Below, piece by piece: positions 61,262 through 64,000 of a DNA stretch of 64,000 nt. The DNA is from Gilliamella sp. ESL0405. GTDB lineage: Bacteria > Pseudomonadota > Gammaproteobacteria > Enterobacterales > Orbaceae. The DNA lies in the NCBI RefSeq assembly GCF_019469205.1, contig NZ_CP048265.1, forward strand, positions 434,001 to 498,000, written 5' to 3'. Every line of letters begins with the position of its first letter. Position 1 is the stretch's first letter. The notes beneath the pieces are model-generated. The model made no database searches. It was not told the DNA's origin and saw nothing but the letters and a program-made list of their open reading frames with translations. Both the position numbers and the translations under genes were made by a program.

Positions 61262-62671
61262 ATGTCTATACAAAAAGTATTAACACTAATTAAAGAAAAC
61301 GATGTTAAATTTGTCGATTTACGTTTTACTGATACAAAAGGTAAAGAGCAACACGTTACGATACCGGTTAGTCAAATTGATGCTGATTTCTTTGAAGACG
61401 GTAAGATGTTTGACGGCTCATCAATCGCAGGTTGGAAAGGTATTAATGAATCAGACATGGTATTAATGCCAGATGCTTCAAGTGCCGTTATCGATCCATT
61501 TTTTGAAGATGTGACATTAAATCTCCGTTGTGACGTATTAGAACCAGCAACGCTACAAGGTTATGATCGCGATCCACGTTCAATCGCTAAACGTGCTGAA
61601 GAGTTTTTGAAATCTTCAGGCATTGCCGACACCGTTATTTTTGGACCAGAACCGGAATTCTTCCTATTTGATGACGTTCGTTTTGGAACGCCAATGTCGG
61701 GTAGTTTTGTTCATATTGATGATATTGAAGCGGCTTGGAACTCAGGGACTAAATACGAAGAAGGCAATAAAGGGCATCGTCCGGGCGTTAAAGGTGGTTA
61801 CTTCCCACTTCCGCCAGTTGATTCATCGCAAGATATTCGTTCTGAAATGTGTTTAATTATGGAACAACTTGGCTTAGTTGTTGAAGCGCATCACCATGAA
61901 GTGGCAACAGCCGGACAAAACGAAATTGCTTGTCGCTTTAATACGCTAACTAAGAAAGCTGATGAAGTACAAATTTATAAATATGTGGTACAAAATGTCG
62001 CGCATGCTTATGGTAAAACCGCAACATTTATGCCAAAACCGATGTTTGGCGATAATGGTTCAGGTATGCACTGCCACCAATCTTTAGCCAAAGATGGGGT
62101 TAACTTATTTGCAGGTGATAAATATGCTGGCCTTTCAGAAATGGCATTATTCTATATCGGCGGTATCATTAAACATGCTAAGGCTATCAATGCGTTTACT
62201 AACCCTGCAACTAACTCATATAAACGTTTAGTACCAGGTTATGAAGCCCCCGTTATGCTTGCCTACTCTGCTCGTAACCGTTCTGCTTCAATTCGTATTC
62301 CGGTTGTGACTAGCCCGAAAGCACGCCGTATTGAAGTTCGTTTCCCTGATCCAGCCGGTAATCCATATTTATCATTTGCTGCTCAGTTAATGGCTGGTTT
62401 AGACGGTATCATTAACAAAATTCATCCGGGCGATGCAATGGATAAAAACTTATATGATTTACCACCGGAAGAATCTAAATTAATTCCTCAAGTAGCAGGT
62501 TCATTGGAAGAAGCGCTTAATGCATTAGATGCCGATCGTGAATTTTTAACACGCGGTAATGTATTTACGAATGATACGATTGATGCTTATATTGATTTAA
62601 AACGTCAAGACGTTGATCGTGTACGTATGACTCCACATCCTGTCGAATTTGAGCTTTACTATAGTTTATAA
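61262..62671 (+). CDS. glnA: Glutamine synthetase type I GlnA
   Basis: GlnA makes glutamine from glutamate, ammonia and ATP as a dodecamer. The 469-residue protein has [20 protein letters not shown] near residue 258, the ATP/glutamate site [10 protein letters not shown] near 340 and the adenylylation tyrosine Tyr398 in [10 protein letters not shown]. Tyr398 indicates GlnE control, as in GSI-beta enzymes. A GGAGA lies upstream of the ATG. The gene is followed by a hairpin, then glnL and glnG. Together with gltBD it forms the GS-GOGAT ammonia assimilation pathway. Confidence 0.98.
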   Translation: MSIQKVLTLIKENDVKFVDLRFTDTKGKEQHVTIPVSQIDADFFEDGKMFDGSSIAGWKGINESDMVLMPDASSAVIDPFFEDVTLNLRCDVLEPATLQGYDRDPRSIAKRAEEFLKSSGIADTVIFGPEPEFFLFDDVRFGTPMSGSFVHIDDIEAAWNSGTKYEEGNKGHRPGVKGGYFPLPPVDSSQDIRSEMCLIMEQLGLVVEAHHHEVATAGQNEIACRFNTLTKKADEVQIYKYVVQNVAHAYGKTATFMPKPMFGDNGSGMHCHQSLAKDGVNLFAGDKYAGLSEMALFYIGGIIKHAKAINAFTNPATNSYKRLVPGYEAPVMLAYSARNRSASIRIPVVTSPKARRIEVRFPDPAGNPYLSFAAQLMAGLDGIINKIHPGDAMDKNLYDLPPEESKLIPQVAGSLEEALNALDADREFLTRGNVFTNDTIDAYIDLKRQDVDRVRMTPHPVEFELYYSL

Positions 62672-62721
62672 CGTTAATGTTGATAACATTATCGTCTATC
62701 AGCTATTTGATAAAAATTAAT

Positions 62722-62745
62722 CCACCGCTTACAGGCGGTGGTTTT
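62722..62745 (+). terminator. Partial terminator between glnA and glnL
   Basis: CCACCGC (62722-62728) pairs with GCGGTGG (62735-62741) and is followed by TTTT. It fits the terminator that separates glnA from glnLG in enteric bacteria and lowers expression of the regulators. Confidence 0.8.
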
Positions 62746-62767
62746 AAATGAGGACGGAAATCCTGCG

Positions 62768-63817
62768 ATGACATTTGATAATGAATCTGATGCTAATCTT
62801 GTTCTCGATTCGATGATTACAAGTATTTTGTTACTTGATAAACAACTCCATATTCGTTATGCCAATACAGCAGCTCAGCAGCTTTTAGCGCAAAGCACGA
62901 AAAAATTATTAGATAGCTATCTGCCCGATCTATTGGGTTACTTTTCGTTGGATATTGATTTGATGCAAAATGCTTTAGATCAAAATCAAGGTTTTACCGA
63001 TAATGAAGTCAACTTAGTGATTAACGATGAATTACATATTTTATCGTTAACCGCTCAACTCCTACCTAATGGGCAAATTTTGCTCGAAATGGCGCCATTA
63101 AATAATCATAAACGATTGAGTCAAGAGCAATTACAGCAAGCACAGCAGAGTGCGGCTCGTGATCTAATCCGTGGACTTGCTCATGAAATTAAAAATCCTT
63201 TAGGTGGCCTACGCGGCGCCGCTCAGTTATTATCTCGCCAGTTACCGAAAAACGAGCTACAAGATTATACTAAGATTATTATTGAACAAGCGGATAGATT
63301 AAGAAACCTTGTCGATCGGTTATTAGGTCCTCAGCAACGATTACTACAACAAGAGCAAAATATTCATAAAGCTATTGAACGAATCTATGCACTATTGTGC
63401 CTTGAAAAGCCGGACAATGTACAAATTTTGCGTGATTACGATCCAAGCCTACCGGATTTAATTCATGATTCCGAACAGATAGAACAGGTTGTTTTAAATA
63501 TTGTTCGTAATGCTTTGCAAGCAATTGGTGCAAAAACCGGCACAATTACTATCAGAACCAGAACCGCTTTTCAAGTGACTATACATGGCCAGCGTTATCG
63601 GCTATGTGCACGCATTGATATTGAAGATAATGGACCGGGAGTGCCAATGCATATTCAAGATACCCTTTTCTATCCTATGGTAAGTGGTTACGAAGGGGGT
63701 ACCGGCATCGGGCTTTCAATTGCGCATAATATTGTGGATCAACATCATGGCAAAATTGAGTTCAATAGTTGGCCGGGTCATACAGAGTTTTCAATTTATT
63801 TGCCAATCAAACAATGA
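62768..63817 (+). CDS. glnL: Nitrogen regulation sensor kinase GlnL (NtrB)
   Basis: GlnL phosphorylates or, with PII, dephosphorylates NtrC in response to nitrogen status. The start is ATG 62768, giving 349 residues, identical to E. coli; the frame opens at GTG 62738. A PAS-like sensor region (about 10-110, [21 protein letters not shown]) precedes the H-box with His139 in [13 protein letters not shown]. The N-box [10 protein letters not shown] and glycine-rich ATP loops EDNGPG and [10 protein letters not shown] complete the kinase domain. It is cytoplasmic, with no membrane segment. Confidence 0.97.
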   Translation: MTFDNESDANLVLDSMITSILLLDKQLHIRYANTAAQQLLAQSTKKLLDSYLPDLLGYFSLDIDLMQNALDQNQGFTDNEVNLVINDELHILSLTAQLLPNGQILLEMAPLNNHKRLSQEQLQQAQQSAARDLIRGLAHEIKNPLGGLRGAAQLLSRQLPKNELQDYTKIIIEQADRLRNLVDRLLGPQQRLLQQEQNIHKAIERIYALLCLEKPDNVQILRDYDPSLPDLIHDSEQIEQVVLNIVRNALQAIGAKTGTITIRTRTAFQVTIHGQRYRLCARIDIEDNGPGVPMHIQDTLFYPMVSGYEGGTGIGLSIAHNIVDQHHGKIEFNSWPGHTEFSIYLPIKQ

Positions 63818-63828
63818 GGTAAATGATA

Positions 63829-64000
63829 ATGAATGTTTGGATTGTTGATGATGATAGTTCGATTCGTTGGGTATTAGAAAAAGCGCTGACTAATGCGCAT
63901 TTTCATTGCGTCAGCTTTTCCAGCGGGCAAGCAGTCATCGATGCTTTAGTCAATCATCCCCAAAAACCAGCAGTTTTAATATCCGATATAAAAATGCCTG
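63829..64000 (+). CDS. glnG: Nitrogen regulator GlnG (NtrC), N-terminal part, cut by window edge
   Basis: Only the first 57 residues are present. They form the start of a response-regulator receiver domain: acidic pocket IVDDDSSIRWVLE and the phospho-acceptor Asp53 in LISDIKMP, matching NtrC (Asp54 in E. coli). ATG 63829 is preferred over 63823 because GAGGT lies eight bases before it. NtrC is the sigma-54 activator expected to bind the two sites upstream of glnA. Confidence 0.95.
   Translation, partial: MNVWIVDDDSSIRWVLEKALTNAHFHCVSFSSGQAVIDALVNHPQKPAVLISDIKMP

Overview
The window looks like the chromosome of a low-GC gammaproteobacterium. Most housekeeping proteins read as close relatives of Escherichia coli proteins: AdhE, EF-Tu, GltBD, GlnA, GlnL, MurQ, Aas, GarD. 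Several local gene orders are also shared: thrU-tyrU-glyT-thrT-tufB-secE-nusG, rpsP-rimM-trmD-rplS, glnALG, secB-gpsA and gudP-gudX-gudD. The AT-rich composition, and a fermentative, PTS-rich, sugar-acid-using gene set, fit an Orbaceae-like gut symbiont (Gilliamella or a relative). That placement is inference from gene content, not a phylogenetic result.

Layout. 1-5544: the end of a galactitol-type PTS permease, a PRD/EIIA regulator, a class II aldolase and, convergently, dhaK-dhaL; together these look like a polyol or ketose degradation locus. 5830-9645: tcdA and adhE. 9757-12653: a stable-RNA promoter, four tRNAs, tuf, secE and nusG. 12798-14717: ABC-F protein YheS. 14802-25049: a complete aldarate regulon with cdaR, garD, gudP, gudX, gudD, garL, garR and garK. 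It takes glucarate and galactarate to 2-phosphoglycerate, and two matching palindromes lie between garD and gudP. 25098-28561: an OPT-family transporter, mazG and a small unknown gene. 29022-34905: glutamate synthase gltBD. 35162-35908: a noncoding array of 176-bp tandem repeats. 35989-37170: flavoprotein YhiN.

37190-44338 is the most distinctive block. A RocR-like sigma-54 activator diverges from an operon with a textbook -24/-12 promoter. The operon encodes a fold-III D-ornithine/D-lysine-type decarboxylase, an antiporter-like APC transporter, an ornithine-racemase-like enzyme and a LysP-like permease. This predicts polyamine formation from L-ornithine or L-lysine through the D-isomer. 44462-47180: a MarC-family protein and rplS-trmD-rimM-rpsP. 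47668-50947: a mannose-family PTS operon of the Firmicutes type (IIAB-IIC-IID-DUF956). 51277-57546: a secreted type-B carboxylesterase and an aas-lplT-murQ cell-envelope operon. 57747-60808: an ornithine-cyclodeaminase-family enzyme, gpsA, secB and a cysteine-free rhodanese-like YibN. 61057-64000: glnA with two NtrC-like sites and a sigma-54 promoter, then glnL and the start of glnG.

No insertion sequence, prophage, CRISPR array or rRNA gene was seen. Two gene starts or ends are cut by the window edges: the IIC gene at position 1 and glnG at position 64000.
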